A stretch of 64,000 nucleotides of DNA from Clostridiales bacterium (GCA_019418025.1 DYCR01000002.1:62001-126000); one strand, 5' to 3'; positions 7,218 to 15,380 are shown, counted from the stretch's first letter. The notes: a model not told the origin generated them from the sequence alone. Numbers and translations: made by a program.

Positions 7218-8840
7218 ATGTATCAGGCTTTGTATCGAAAATATCGTCCCCAAAGCTTTGATGATGTGGTGGGGCAGCAGGCTGTCACGCAAACGCTGAA
7301 AACGCAGCTGACGAGCGGTCACATGAGCCATGCTTATTTGTTCACAGGCTCTCGCGGCACAGGCAAGACCAGCTGCGCAAAGATATTGTCCAAGGCAGTC
7401 AACTGCCTGAATCCGCAGGGGGGGAACCCCTGCAATTGCTGTGAGGCCTGCAAGGCGATCGACGCCGGAACCTGTATGGATGTGCTTGAGATCGATGCGG
7501 CATCCAACAACGGCGTTGACAATGTCCGTGATCTGCGGGATGATGCCATCTATACACCCAGTCAGGTGAAAAAGCGCGTGTATATCATCGACGAGGTGCA
7601 TATGCTGTCGATCCCTGCGTTCAATGCGCTGCTGAAGATCATTGAGGAGCCGCCGGAGCATCTGCTGTTCATCCTCGCAACTACGGAGCTTCACAAGGTT
7701 CCGGCGACCATCCTTTCACGATGCCAGCGTTTTTCCTTCCGCAGGATCACGCCGGAGGACATTGCAGCCCGGCTGCAGTATGTTTCTTATCAGGAAAATA
7801 TCGATCTGGACGAAAGCGCCGCCAGAGTGCTGGCACGTTTGGCTGACGGAGGCATGCGTGATGGACTGAGCCTGCTTGACCAGTGTGCGTCTGCAACGGT
7901 GGGAGAGCTGACGGCGCAGCGTGTCTACGAATGCCTCGGCATTGCCGGAGAGCAGACCTGCGGACGGATGCTTGCGTTTGTGGCAGACCGAAATACCAAA
8001 GGGGCGCTGGAGCTGTTCAACCGACTCTACGCTGACGGCAAGGACGTTGCCGCATTGATCGATGAACTGGCTTCTGTGTGCAGGGATCTGATGATCCTGA
8101 AAACGGCACCGGAGGCGGGGATCTCCATGCTGTCCGGCGTTGCATCGGATGAAGAGGTGAAGCAGCTTGCAAAGCGCTTTTCCGCCGGAGAGCTTGTCCA
8201 TATGATCGGGCTGCTTCAGCAGACGGCTGCTGGCTTTACAAGGAGCGCAAGCCGGCGCATGGATGCAGAGCTTTGCTTGATGAATCTGTGCGATCCCGGG
8301 CTGCAAATGGATGCAGAGGCGCTGAATGCGCGGATCTCGCGACTGGAAGAGCAGCTGAAAACCGGGCAGTTTGTTTCTCAGCCGCTTCCTTCGGCACCGG
8401 CGGTCCGACCGGATGATTTTGTGGATGACGAGCTTCCGCCGCCTCCTGACGACGATCAGGCACCGCCTGATATGCAGGGACCGGAGGAAAAGGATACAAC
8501 GCCCATCGGCTTCTGGTCAGATCTTGTTATGGGTCTGCAAAAGGAACTGAAGCCGCCGGTGAAGGGATTTTTTGCGCCGACACCCAATGCACCCGTGGTC
8601 GGAAAGCTGCGGGGGGACACGGTGATGCTGGTCTGCACCAATGCGTTCACCATGGAGATGATCAATAAACCGGAGGTCCTGCAGATCGTCAGCCGTAAGG
8701 CTAGTGCGGTCTTGGGCCGAAATGTTACAGTAAAAGTCGTTGATCGCACGGCCAAGCCGGAAAAATCTGCTCAGATGGAGCAGCTTCTGGCATTTGGCCG
8801 AGATCATGCTGATATTATTCGTATAAGACAAACTGATTGA
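7218..8840 (+). CDS. dnaX: DNA polymerase III subunit gamma/tau
   Basis: The clamp-loader ATPase of the replicative polymerase. Visible are Walker A (GSRGTGKTS), the four-Cys zinc site (CLNPQGGNPCNCCEAC), Walker B (IIDEVHML), sensor 1 region and the SRC arginine finger (LSRCQRFSF), then the collar domain and a variable tau-like tail with a Pro/Asp-rich linker (about residues 395-430). Length is 540 residues. GAGAGGAGG at 7203-7211 fixes ATG 7218, only 35 bases after the SRP RNA end. I see no A-AAA-AAG slippery run, so a separate gamma product by frameshift is not indicated. Confidence 0.95.
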   Translation: MYQALYRKYRPQSFDDVVGQQAVTQTLKTQLTSGHMSHAYLFTGSRGTGKTSCAKILSKAVNCLNPQGGNPCNCCEACKAIDAGTCMDVLEIDAASNNGVDNVRDLRDDAIYTPSQVKKRVYIIDEVHMLSIPAFNALLKIIEEPPEHLLFILATTELHKVPATILSRCQRFSFRRITPEDIAARLQYVSYQENIDLDESAARVLARLADGGMRDGLSLLDQCASATVGELTAQRVYECLGIAGEQTCGRMLAFVADRNTKGALELFNRLYADGKDVAALIDELASVCRDLMILKTAPEAGISMLSGVASDEEVKQLAKRFSAGELVHMIGLLQQTAAGFTRSASRRMDAELCLMNLCDPGLQMDAEALNARISRLEEQLKTGQFVSQPLPSAPAVRPDDFVDDELPPPPDDDQAPPDMQGPEEKDTTPIGFWSDLVMGLQKELKPPVKGFFAPTPNAPVVGKLRGDTVMLVCTNAFTMEMINKPEVLQIVSRKASAVLGRNVTVKVVDRTAKPEKSAQMEQLLAFGRDHADIIRIRQTD

Positions 8841-8857
8841 TAAAAAGGAGTATAATC

Positions 8858-9202
8858 ATGGCAAAAGGTGGATTCCGGGGAATGCCCGGTGGTATGAATC
8901 AGATGGCAATGATGAAGCAGGCTCAGAAGATGCAGCAGCAGATGCTTCAGATGCAGGAGGAGATGGAGAAAAAGACCTATACTGCAACCGCAGGCGGCGG
9001 TATGGTCAGTGCAGAGGTAAACGGTAAGCACGAGATCCTGAACCTGACGATCAACCCTGAGGCGGTTGACCCTGATGATGTTGAAATGCTGCAGGATATG
9101 GTCATGGCTGCCGTGAATGAGGCATTCCGCAGCGCCGATGCAGATGCTTCCAACAACATGGCAAAGCTCACCGGCGGTCTGAACCTGAGCGGTTTGTTCT
9201 AA
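8858..9202 (+). CDS. ybaB: YbaB/EbfC family nucleoid-associated protein
   Basis: A 114-residue DNA-binding protein that forms a tweezer-like dimer on DNA and is almost always found between dnaX and recR. The N-terminus is Gly/Met/Gln-rich (AKGGFRGMPGGMNQMAMMKQ), followed by a coiled helix (QMLQMQEEMEKKTYTATAGG) and the conserved beta segment (MVSAEVNGKHEILNLTINPE). AAAAAGGAG lies before ATG 8858; an in-frame TTG at 8837 would overlap the dnaX stop and lacks a site. Its start lies 17 bases after dnaX, within the same operon. Confidence 0.93.
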   Translation: MAKGGFRGMPGGMNQMAMMKQAQKMQQQMLQMQEEMEKKTYTATAGGGMVSAEVNGKHEILNLTINPEAVDPDDVEMLQDMVMAAVNEAFRSADADASNNMAKLTGGLNLSGLF

Positions 9203-9211
9203 GGAGGAGCC

Positions 9212-9811
9212 ATGCAGTTTTTTCCTGCTGCTCTGCAAAATCTGTCGGATCAATTTGCGCGCCTGCCCGGTATCGGCGGAAAGACGGCTCAGCGCTTGGC
9301 CTTTCATGTGCTGAGCCTGCCGCTTGAGGATGCTCAGGAATTTGCCGATGCGATTTTAGAGGCGAAAAAGACGGTGAAATCCTGCCCTGTATGTCAGAAT
9401 CTGACGGATCGGGAGATTTGCCCGATCTGTGATGATGACACCCGGGATCATGGACTGATCTGCGTTGTGGCAGAGCCGAAGGACGTGATCGCCATGGAAC
9501 GAAGCCGGGAATACCGCGGCGTTTACCATGTGCTTCACGGAGTGATCTCACCGCTGAATCATGTAACGCAGGATGATATCCGGATCAAGGAGCTGCTGAT
9601 GCGAGTAGCTCAGGGAGATGTCCGTGAGATCATCATGGCTACGAACCCTGATACCGAGGGCGAGGCGACCGCTATGTATATTTCCAGACTTCTGCGGCCG
9701 ATGGAGGTCAGAGTGACACGTCTGGCGTATGGTGTCCCTGTGGGCAGCCAGCTGGAGTATGCCGATGAGGTGACCTTGTCCCGGGCTCTGGAAGGCAGAC
9801 AAGAGATATAA
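9212..9811 (+). CDS. recR: Recombination protein RecR
   Basis: RecR works with RecF and RecO to load RecA on gapped DNA. The 199-residue product has the N-terminal helix-hairpin-helix (LPGIGGKTAQRLAFH), the four-Cys zinc finger (CPVCQNLTDREICPIC), a Toprim domain (GLICVVAEPKDVIAMERS; ATNPDTEGEATAMYI) and the C-terminal Walker-like part. Length and order dnaX-ybaB-recR are standard. AAGGAGG precedes ATG 9212. It is the last gene of the operon and is followed by a strong terminator. Confidence 0.96.
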   Translation: MQFFPAALQNLSDQFARLPGIGGKTAQRLAFHVLSLPLEDAQEFADAILEAKKTVKSCPVCQNLTDREICPICDDDTRDHGLICVVAEPKDVIAMERSREYRGVYHVLHGVISPLNHVTQDDIRIKELLMRVAQGDVREIIMATNPDTEGEATAMYISRLLRPMEVRVTRLAYGVPVGSQLEYADEVTLSRALEGRQEI

Positions 9812-9813
9812 GC

Positions 9814-9845
9814 AAAAGAGGATGCCTGATGCATCCTCTTTTTTA
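9814..9845 (+). terminator. Intrinsic terminator after recR
   Basis: A 10-bp perfect stem, AAGAGGATGC and GCATCCTCTT (9816-9825 and 9831-9840), with a 5-base loop, is followed directly by a T-run. Confidence 0.9.
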
Positions 9846-9862
9846 TGCCCGGTAAATTGTGA

Positions 9863-9891
9863 TTGCTATTTTTGACGGCTTTTCGTATAAT
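9863..9891 (+). promoter_or_regulatory. Promoter of pncB
   Basis: TTGCTA at 9863-9868 and TATAAT at 9886-9891 with 17-base spacing. The spacer contains TTTTGACGG, which looks like a -35 box but is only 8 bases from the -10. The same TTTTGACGG-7-TATAAT arrangement recurs before the degV gene at about 43275-43295. Confidence 0.7.
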
Positions 9892-9921
9892 AAGAAAAAA
9901 CAATGAAGAAGGTGTACAGCT

Positions 9922-11370
9922 ATGTACTTCGATGATAAACTAAATTTGACGATGCTCTGTGATTTTTACGAGCTGACTATGGGAAACGGATATTTCGAAA
10001 AGGGCTATGCTGACCGCATTACGTTTTTCGATGTGTTCTACCGCCAGACGCCTGACGGAGGCGGCTTTGCCATTGCAGCCGGACTGGAGCAGATCATCCA
10101 GTATATCCAAGCCCTGCATTTTGATGCGGCAGATATCGAATATCTCAGGAATCGTCACCTGTTCTGCGAGGAGTTTTTGGACTATCTTGCAAACTTTAAA
10201 TTCACAGGAGACATTTGGGCTGTTCCGGAGGGAACCCCGATTTTTCCGAAAGAGCCGATCATTACGGTCCGCGCCCCTGCAATTGAGGCTCAGCTGATCG
10301 AAACCTATATCCTGCTGTGCTTTAATCACCAAAGCCTGATCGCAACGAAGGCAAACCGCGTGGTTCGTGCCGCAGAGGGACGGACGGTTCTGGAGTTTGG
10401 CTCCCGCCGTGCCCAAGGTGCGGATGCAGCGATCCTAGGCGCTCGTGCCGCCTACATCGGCGGATGCAACGGAACGGCCTGCACCATTGCCGATCAGCTG
10501 TACGGGGTATATGCCGGTGGAACCATGGCACATGCTTGGGTGCAGATGTTTGACAGTGAATACGAGGCGTTCAAGGCCTACTGTGAGATCTACCCAGACA
10601 ATGCAACGCTGTTGGTAGATACCTACAACACGCTGAAATCGGGCGTGCCCAATGCCATCAGGGTATTCAACGAGGTGCTGAAGCCCAAGGGTATCCGCAA
10701 ATGCGGCATTCGGTTAGATTCCGGCGATATGGCGTACCTGACCCGAAAGGCACGCAAGATGTTGGATGATGCGGGCTGGACAGAGTGTCAGATCTCCGTG
10801 TCGAATTCTCTGGATGAATACACCATTCAGGATCTGCTGCGGCAGGGGGCAAAAATCGACATGTTCGGTGTCGGAGAACGGCTGATTACGGCGCGATCCG
10901 AGCCGGTGTTCGGCGGTGTGTACAAGCTGACTGCGGTGGAGCATGAGGATGGGACCATCGAGCCGAAAATCAAGATATCCGAGAATGTGGGGAAGATCAC
11001 CAATCCTCATTTCAAGAAGCTGTATCGCTTCTATGGTAAGGATAACGGAAAAGCCATTGCCGACTATCTGTGTGTCTATGATGAAAACGTGGACGACAGC
11101 GGCAGTCTTGAGATCTTTGACCCGGAAGCCACGTGGAAGTCCAAAACCATCAGCAACTTTGTTGCAAAGGAGCTGCAGGTGCCAATCTTCCAAAATGGGC
11201 AGCTGGTGTATGACTGCCCGTCTCTGGAAGAGGTGCGGGCATACTGCATGTCTCAGATCGATGCGCTGTGGGACGAAGTGAAGCGTTTTGACAACCCCCA
11301 CACCTATTATGTGGACCTGTCCCGCAAGCTGTGGGATATCAAGTATGATCTGCTGAAAAAGAATAGCTGA
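9922..11370 (+). CDS. pncB: Nicotinate phosphoribosyltransferase
   Basis: Makes nicotinate mononucleotide from nicotinate and PRPP, the entry step of NAD salvage. The 482-residue product matches the long Firmicutes type: N-terminal LTMLCDFYELTMGNGYF, FDVFYRQTPDGGGFAIAAG, EFGSRRAQGADAAILGARAAYIGG region, and the phosphate-binding SGDMAYL and FGVGERLITA segments. GAAGGTG before ATG 9922 is the ribosome site. It is monocistronic: its own promoter lies upstream and a long hairpin follows the stop. Confidence 0.94.
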   Translation: MYFDDKLNLTMLCDFYELTMGNGYFEKGYADRITFFDVFYRQTPDGGGFAIAAGLEQIIQYIQALHFDAADIEYLRNRHLFCEEFLDYLANFKFTGDIWAVPEGTPIFPKEPIITVRAPAIEAQLIETYILLCFNHQSLIATKANRVVRAAEGRTVLEFGSRRAQGADAAILGARAAYIGGCNGTACTIADQLYGVYAGGTMAHAWVQMFDSEYEAFKAYCEIYPDNATLLVDTYNTLKSGVPNAIRVFNEVLKPKGIRKCGIRLDSGDMAYLTRKARKMLDDAGWTECQISVSNSLDEYTIQDLLRQGAKIDMFGVGERLITARSEPVFGGVYKLTAVEHEDGTIEPKIKISENVGKITNPHFKKLYRFYGKDNGKAIADYLCVYDENVDDSGSLEIFDPEATWKSKTISNFVAKELQVPIFQNGQLVYDCPSLEEVRAYCMSQIDALWDEVKRFDNPHTYYVDLSRKLWDIKYDLLKKNS

Positions 11371-11374
11371 ATAA

Positions 11375-11400
11375 CTGGGTCGAGGCTTTCCTCGACCCAG
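11375..11400 (+). terminator. Perfect hairpin after pncB without a T-run
   Basis: An 11-bp GC-rich perfect stem (CTGGGTCGAGG and its complement) with a CTTT loop. The downstream sequence AACTGTCATT is not T-rich, so it may be a weak terminator or a 3'-end stabilising hairpin. The next gene starts 20 bases further on. Confidence 0.55.
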
Positions 11401-11419
11401 AACTGTCATTGGGAGCGCC

Positions 11420-11692
11420 ATGGAGAAAAAATGGGTCGTTTATATATTGGAATGCGGAGATGGCACCCTGTACACAGGGGTCACGGATAATCTTGAAAGG
11501 CGATTTGATCAGCATGTACGGGGGAAAGGCGCAAAATATACACGAGGCCGCGGTCCGCTGACTATCCGGTGTGTGCATCCCTGCGCAGACCGTGGGGAGG
11601 CACTGAAAAAAGAGGCTGCGATCAAGCGCATGCCGCGATCTGAAAAGCAGCGCTTGTGCCGGCTCTGGCAGGAAAATCAGATAAAAACGTAA
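11420..11692 (+). CDS. GIY-YIG nuclease superfamily protein (UPF0213)
   Basis: A 90-residue single-domain GIY-YIG protein of the YhbQ/UPF0213 kind. It has the WVVYILECGDGTLYTGVT beta segment with the GIY-YIG Tyr residues, NLERRFDQH with the catalytic Arg, and the KYTRGRGPL and KEAAIKRMPRSEKQRL segments with the catalytic Glu region. The family is probably a small structure-specific endonuclease, but the role in cells is not settled. A weak GGGAGCG site precedes ATG 11420. Confidence 0.9.
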   Translation: MEKKWVVYILECGDGTLYTGVTDNLERRFDQHVRGKGAKYTRGRGPLTIRCVHPCADRGEALKKEAAIKRMPRSEKQRLCRLWQENQIKT

Positions 11693-11714
11693 CCCCCGGA
11701 GGAAACTCCGGGGG
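11693..11714. terminator. Bidirectional GC-rich hairpin between converging genes
   Basis: CCCCCGGAG and CTCCGGGGG form a 9-bp stem with a GAAA tetraloop, directly after the GIY-YIG stop and 6 bases from the stop of the minus-strand gene at 11721. Read on the minus strand it is followed by TTACGTTTTT, so termination is better supported in that direction. Confidence 0.7.
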
Positions 11715-11720
11715 TATTGA

Positions 11721-12047
11721 TCATGCCTGCTCGAAATCGGCCTCGTCAGCAACGGGAGCCTTGGGATCTTCTGCGGGTGCTTCTGCAACGGCAGCTTCTT
11801 CGACAGTCTGGTCTGCGACGACATCTTCCTCGACTGCCTGGTCTGCAACGATATCCTCTTCAGGGGTCTGGAAGGAATCGGGGGTGAAGTGATCTTCAAC
11901 CACGAAATCATCCTCCAGCGTGCAGTAGGGACACAGCTTGCGCAGCCATGCGTGGATCTCGTCAAAATAGCGTACAACCAGATAAGCGATGCCGGCAACA
12001 GCAGCGGCGGCTGCGACGCATTTCAGCAAGGTGTTGTGTTTTTTCAT
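11721..12047 (-). CDS. Small membrane-anchored acidic protein, unknown function
   Basis: I do not recognise this 108-residue protein. A Lys-rich start and one hydrophobic helix (about residues 8-26) are followed by a short basic/aromatic segment with a CPYC pair (KLCPYC, residues 38-43), then a very acidic tail of Glu, Asp, Ala and Val. The tail holds two near-identical units, DIVADQAVEE and DVVADQTVEE. ATG has a GGAGG site (TTGGAGGTTACGCC before it). It has its own promoter and a shared terminator, so it is transcribed alone. CPYC resembles a redox or metal-binding motif but no thioredoxin fold is visible. Confidence 0.7.
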   Translation of the reverse strand: MKKHNTLLKCVAAAAAVAGIAYLVVRYFDEIHAWLRKLCPYCTLEDDFVVEDHFTPDSFQTPEEDIVADQAVEEDVVADQTVEEAAVAEAPAEDPKAPVADEADFEQA

Positions 12048-12079
12048 GGCGTAACCTCCAATTGTGTATTTGTGTTATC

Positions 12080-12108
12080 AGTATAACCAATTCTGCAATA
12101 AATTTCAA
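12080..12108 (-). promoter_or_regulatory. Promoter of the small acidic protein gene
   Basis: On the minus strand TTGAAA (12103-12108), 17 bases, TATACT (12080-12085), 33 bases before the start codon. Confidence 0.7.
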
Positions 12109-12121
12109 CCGTGTTTTTATT

Positions 12122-12928
12122 TTAGATATATCCATACAGTCCGCGGATGCTTACCTCTCCGGAGTTGACTGCCTGAATCGAGCCGTCGGCATATCTCACG
12201 ATCAGGGCCCCCTGCGGATCGATATCCAAGGCGACAGCGTGGCGGCTCTGCTCGCCCTGCACGACGCTGACCTCCTTGCCGAGGGTGCGGCAGCCCTCCC
12301 GATAGCGGTTTAGGATAGCTTCACGCTGGGTCAGCAGACCTTCGTCCATGGCGTACAGAGCTTTTATCAGCTCACAGATCAGCAAGATTCGATCGACCTG
12401 CCGACCTGTCACCGAATGGATCGAGCAGGCCATGGAACGGATGGACGGGTCGAAATCAGCTTCTGACTGACAGCAGTTGATTCCGATGCCCACCACGGCA
12501 TATTCCACACGCCGGGTCTTTGGATCGATGGAAAGCTCTGTCAATATGCCGCCTAGTTTCCGGTTTCCTGCGACCAAATCGTTGGTCCATTTGATGTCAG
12601 GGCGAAAGCCTGCCGCTGCTTCCACTGCGTTGCAGGCGGCAACGGCCGCAGCACAGGTCAGGTGCATCAGTTGGTTCGGACTGCAGTCGGGGCGAAGAAT
12701 CACGGAAAGGTAGACCCCCATTCCCGGAGGGGAGAAAAATTGCCTGCCCAGTCGACCCCGTCCGCCCGACTGCTGTTCGGCAATCAGGATGGTTCCGTTG
12801 GGGGCGCCGCTTGCGGCCATATGCTTGGCCTGCGTGTTGGTGGAGTCGGTCACATGGAAGTGGTGGATGCGGTCTGCCCATGGGTGGCGGCCCAGACACG
12901 CATGGATTTGCCGGATCGGATCGTACAT
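12122..12928 (-). CDS. birA: Biotin--[acetyl-CoA-carboxylase] ligase
   Basis: Attaches biotin to the biotin carboxyl carrier protein through biotinyl-AMP. The 268-residue product lacks the N-terminal DNA-binding domain of regulatory BirA and is a ligase-only form. Visible are the adenylate loop SGGRGRLGRQFFSP, DIKWTNDL with the catalytic Lys region, GGILTEL, VGIGINC and a C-terminal SH3-like domain with IDPQGALIVRYADG. The start is preceded by CAGGTGAT. With no HTH domain it cannot repress biotin genes directly. Confidence 0.93.
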   Translation of the reverse strand: MYDPIRQIHACLGRHPWADRIHHFHVTDSTNTQAKHMAASGAPNGTILIAEQQSGGRGRLGRQFFSPPGMGVYLSVILRPDCSPNQLMHLTCAAAVAACNAVEAAAGFRPDIKWTNDLVAGNRKLGGILTELSIDPKTRRVEYAVVGIGINCCQSEADFDPSIRSMACSIHSVTGRQVDRILLICELIKALYAMDEGLLTQREAILNRYREGCRTLGKEVSVVQGEQSRHAVALDIDPQGALIVRYADGSIQAVNSGEVSIRGLYGYI

Positions 12929-12958
12929 AATGCATCACCTGCTGATCAGTATAGGACT

Positions 12959-12987
12959 ATCCTAGCACAGATCGGGGCAGCAGTCAA
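12959..12987 (-). promoter_or_regulatory. Promoter of birA
   Basis: Minus strand TTGACT (12982-12987), 17 bases, TAGGAT (12959-12964), about 30 bases before the start codon. Confidence 0.65.
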
Positions 12988-12991
12988 AGGG

Positions 12992-13019
12992 AAAAGCCCG
13001 CTGATTTCAGCGGGCTTTT
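12992..13019 (-). terminator. Intrinsic terminator of the E2-like membrane protein gene
   Basis: A 13-bp perfect stem (AAAAGCCCGCTGA and complement) with T/A runs on both sides lies 4 bases past the stop of the minus-strand gene at 13024. It also separates that gene from the birA promoter. Confidence 0.85.
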
Positions 13020-13023
13020 GAGA

Positions 13024-14433
13024 TTATTCGATATCCTGCAGGACTTCTTCCGGAGGTGCATCCAAAATCTCCGGATGCAGGAACAGCTGTCTGTAATATT
13101 TGAAAAAGCTTGCGTAATAAAAGCCGTCCACGATGCGCTCGTCCATGGTAAAGTTGAAGTCCATGTACTTCCGCATGACGATGGTACCCTCACTGCTCAG
13201 CTCAAAGACCTTGCGCTTACAGCCAAAGCTTCCGAAAATGGGCAGATTTCCAAAATCATACAGATGATGAAATACAGGCGGGACACCCAAGGACCCCATG
13301 GAGGTGAAAAAGACACTTCCGTGAAACGGGCTCAGCTCCAGCAGGGGAGCCGGTATCATGCCAAAATAGTCCATGGTTTTCAAAACCCATACAAGGAACT
13401 TCAGAAACAGCCCGGGGATCAGGGTGAAGGCATGGGTGAGAGCGTCGAAGCTTGAATCCAGAGGTGTGGATTTTACCTTCTCGATCTCAGCATTCATCTT
13501 GCGGTAAACATCCTCAGCAGTATCCCGAGGGCTAAGGTGCAGCTTGATGACGGTGTCGGGCGATTGGGTGGTCATGTCTTTTTTGACCACCATGCAGAAG
13601 ATGATATCCTCCCCGTGAGAATAAACCCTCTGTCCGGCGATAAAGCGGTTGAGTGCGGGATATTTGGCGATCCCACGCACATAGCAGGCCAATAGCACAT
13701 GGGTCAGACCGAAATTGGTCAATCCTTCCCGACGCTTCTGACGGACGTACCGCTCTGCTGTCGTGATCTCAAAGGAATCGGCAAACTGGTTGGAGCAGCC
13801 GTTGCGATGGACCATGATATAGGGGGAGACCTTGTCCATGGGAGGCTGTGTGCGGATGCGTCGGCCATCGATCCGATCGCCCCAAGTGGGGTGGTATTCG
13901 TTGGCAGGGTGGAGCCGGACGGCAAAAATAGTGATAAACAGAGCAGACAGCATCAGCAGATCCGAAAGGAGGAACCGCTTCCATTCGCCGGTATAGAGCA
14001 TATCCTGATTCAGGTAGAGCAGCGGTCCGGCGATCGCCAGATACATCGGCAGCAAAAACATGGGGCTGCCGACCTTTCCGCAGGTGACCCACTGGTAAAA
14101 TGCGGCGAAACAGAATAGGCAGATGAAGTATAGGCTGTTGATGATATAGCCATAATGAAGCGTCCGGACCCGGAAGAAAAAGTATAATGCGATCATCCAA
14201 ACGGGGATCGCAGTCTTGTAGAACCGTTCTTTTCCGTTTAGAAGCGTGATAAACGCATACAGCAGGCAGGCGACCACAGGCAGAACGCACAGGCCCCATA
14301 AATCAGGTGCAGGCTCGGCTCCTTTCGTACCGAAGAATAAAATGCGAGTTACTGCGGAGGCTGACAGCAGCAGCGTCACCATCCATGTCAGAGCATTGCT
14401 CCGACTGATGTAATAACTGTTTCTGCTTTTCAT
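13024..14433 (-). CDS. Multi-pass membrane protein fused to an E2-like acyltransferase domain
   Basis: A 469-residue protein in two parts. Residues 1-180 hold about six hydrophobic helices. From about residue 200 the sequence resembles the catalytic domain of 2-oxoacid dehydrogenase E2 acyltransferases (chloramphenicol acetyltransferase fold): LTHVLLACYVRGIAKYPALN, an FHGSVFFTSMGSLG core segment and FNFTMDERIVDG near residues 426-437. True E2 enzymes have HRxxDG there, with His as catalytic base; here the His is Glu. No lipoyl domain or PDH genes are near. It could be an altered acyltransferase or a binding protein. The start has no ribosome site and lies just after the -10 box. Confidence 0.7.
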   Translation of the reverse strand: MKSRNSYYISRSNALTWMVTLLLSASAVTRILFFGTKGAEPAPDLWGLCVLPVVACLLYAFITLLNGKERFYKTAIPVWMIALYFFFRVRTLHYGYIINSLYFICLFCFAAFYQWVTCGKVGSPMFLLPMYLAIAGPLLYLNQDMLYTGEWKRFLLSDLLMLSALFITIFAVRLHPANEYHPTWGDRIDGRRIRTQPPMDKVSPYIMVHRNGCSNQFADSFEITTAERYVRQKRREGLTNFGLTHVLLACYVRGIAKYPALNRFIAGQRVYSHGEDIIFCMVVKKDMTTQSPDTVIKLHLSPRDTAEDVYRKMNAEIEKVKSTPLDSSFDALTHAFTLIPGLFLKFLVWVLKTMDYFGMIPAPLLELSPFHGSVFFTSMGSLGVPPVFHHLYDFGNLPIFGSFGCKRKVFELSSEGTIVMRKYMDFNFTMDERIVDGFYYASFFKYYRQLFLHPEILDAPPEEVLQDIE

Positions 14434-14442
14434 AATAACGTA

Positions 14443-14471
14443 ATTATAGCAAACAGCAGCATGAATATCAA
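14443..14471 (-). promoter_or_regulatory. Promoter predicted to give a leaderless mRNA
   Basis: Minus strand TTGATA (14466-14471), 17 bases, TATAAT (14443-14448). The ATG of the E2-like membrane protein is at 14433, so transcription would begin about 3 bases before it. No Shine-Dalgarno sequence is present, consistent with leaderless translation. Confidence 0.65.
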
Positions 14472-14478
14472 GAAAAAT

Positions 14479-14503
14479 GAGGATACTGAAGCTCAGTATC
14501 CTC
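14479..14503 (-). terminator. Terminator overlapping the end of the methyltransferase gene
   Basis: GAGGATACTGA and TCAGTATCCTC form an 11-bp perfect stem with a 3-base loop. On the minus strand it is followed by ATTTTTCTT. One arm lies within the last codons and stop of the gene ending at 14493. Confidence 0.8.
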
Positions 14504-15380
14504 GGGAATCTGTATATCGTGTGACAGTTTGGCGAATAAATTCAGGGGAGGTGCCGCAGCAGCCGCCCAGGATCTGCGCGCCCATCCGGCCGCAGTCGCA
14601 CATGATTTTGGAAAATTGGGCAGCATCCATGGAATATTCGGCGTTACCCTCCGAATTGATGGTGGGGATGCCGGCGTTGGGCTTGCAGATCAGCGGACCG
14701 CGGACCTGCCTGCGGAGCCTGCTGACCAATCCCGGCGTCATCTCGTCGGCGGCAACACAATTGAAGCCTACTGCGGAGGCTCCGGCCTGCTCCAGCTCAT
14801 GCAGGACCTTGCCGGCATCCATGCCGGAGAACAGGGAACCATCGGGCTGCATGGTAAAGGTGTAGGTGACGACCTCGGCACCCTCCAGCTCGGCGGCGGT
14901 CAGGATAGCCTCGGCATCCTGAGGATACAGCAGTGTTTCGGCAGCGAGATAGTCAGCGCCGCCCTCCAGAAGCCCTGCGATCTGCCGGCGGTAATTTTCC
15001 ACCATGGTATCAAAGAGGGTCGTGTCGTAAGAGTCGATAAAAGCGGCCAGAGTGGCAAGATTGCCTGCGACCCATGCATCGCCTGCGGCCTTGCGGCTGA
15101 GGGAAACCAGCATGGCGTTGATGGACTCTGTCTGTCGGTCCAGCTTGACCTGAGACAGGGGGATGGGCTGGGCCTGAAAGGTTGGAGCGTAGATCACCTG
15201 ACTGCCGGCTTCCACATATCTGCGCTGTAAATCGATGATGACCTCGGGGTGATTGATGACCCATTCCTCTGTACAGCATCCTCGGGGCATGCCGGCGGCC
15301 ATAAGATTGGAACCTGTGGCGCCGTCTAAGTATAGGACACCTTGGCTGATACGGTCTTGAAATTGTTGTCTTGTGAGCAT
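14493..15380 (-). CDS. Homocysteine S-methyltransferase family protein
   Basis: A 295-residue zinc-dependent methyltransferase of the MmuM/BHMT family, or the MetH N-terminal type, which moves a methyl group to homocysteine. It has the opening YLDGATGSNLMAAG, QVIYAPTFQAQP, and the three zinc Cys: GFNCV (about residue 213) and GGCCGTSPEF (about residues 277-278). ATG at 15380 has AAAGG 9 bases upstream; an ATG three codons earlier lies directly against that site. Methyl donor is unknown: S-methylmethionine, betaine, or a corrinoid partner are all possible. Confidence 0.85.
   Translation of the reverse strand: MLTRQQFQDRISQGVLYLDGATGSNLMAAGMPRGCCTEEWVINHPEVIIDLQRRYVEAGSQVIYAPTFQAQPIPLSQVKLDRQTESINAMLVSLSRKAAGDAWVAGNLATLAAFIDSYDTTLFDTMVENYRRQIAGLLEGGADYLAAETLLYPQDAEAILTAAELEGAEVVTYTFTMQPDGSLFSGMDAGKVLHELEQAGASAVGFNCVAADEMTPGLVSRLRRQVRGPLICKPNAGIPTINSEGNAEYSMDAAQFSKIMCDCGRMGAQILGGCCGTSPEFIRQTVTRYTDSRGY

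Noticed and set aside
7218..8840. Programmed frameshift in dnaX giving a short gamma subunit
   Set aside because: No A-AAA-AAG slippery run followed by a stem was found in the gene.
9872..9891. TTGACG-8-TATAAT read as a promoter before pncB
   Set aside because: Eight bases is too short for a -35/-10 spacing; TTGCTA at 17 bases is the better -35 box.
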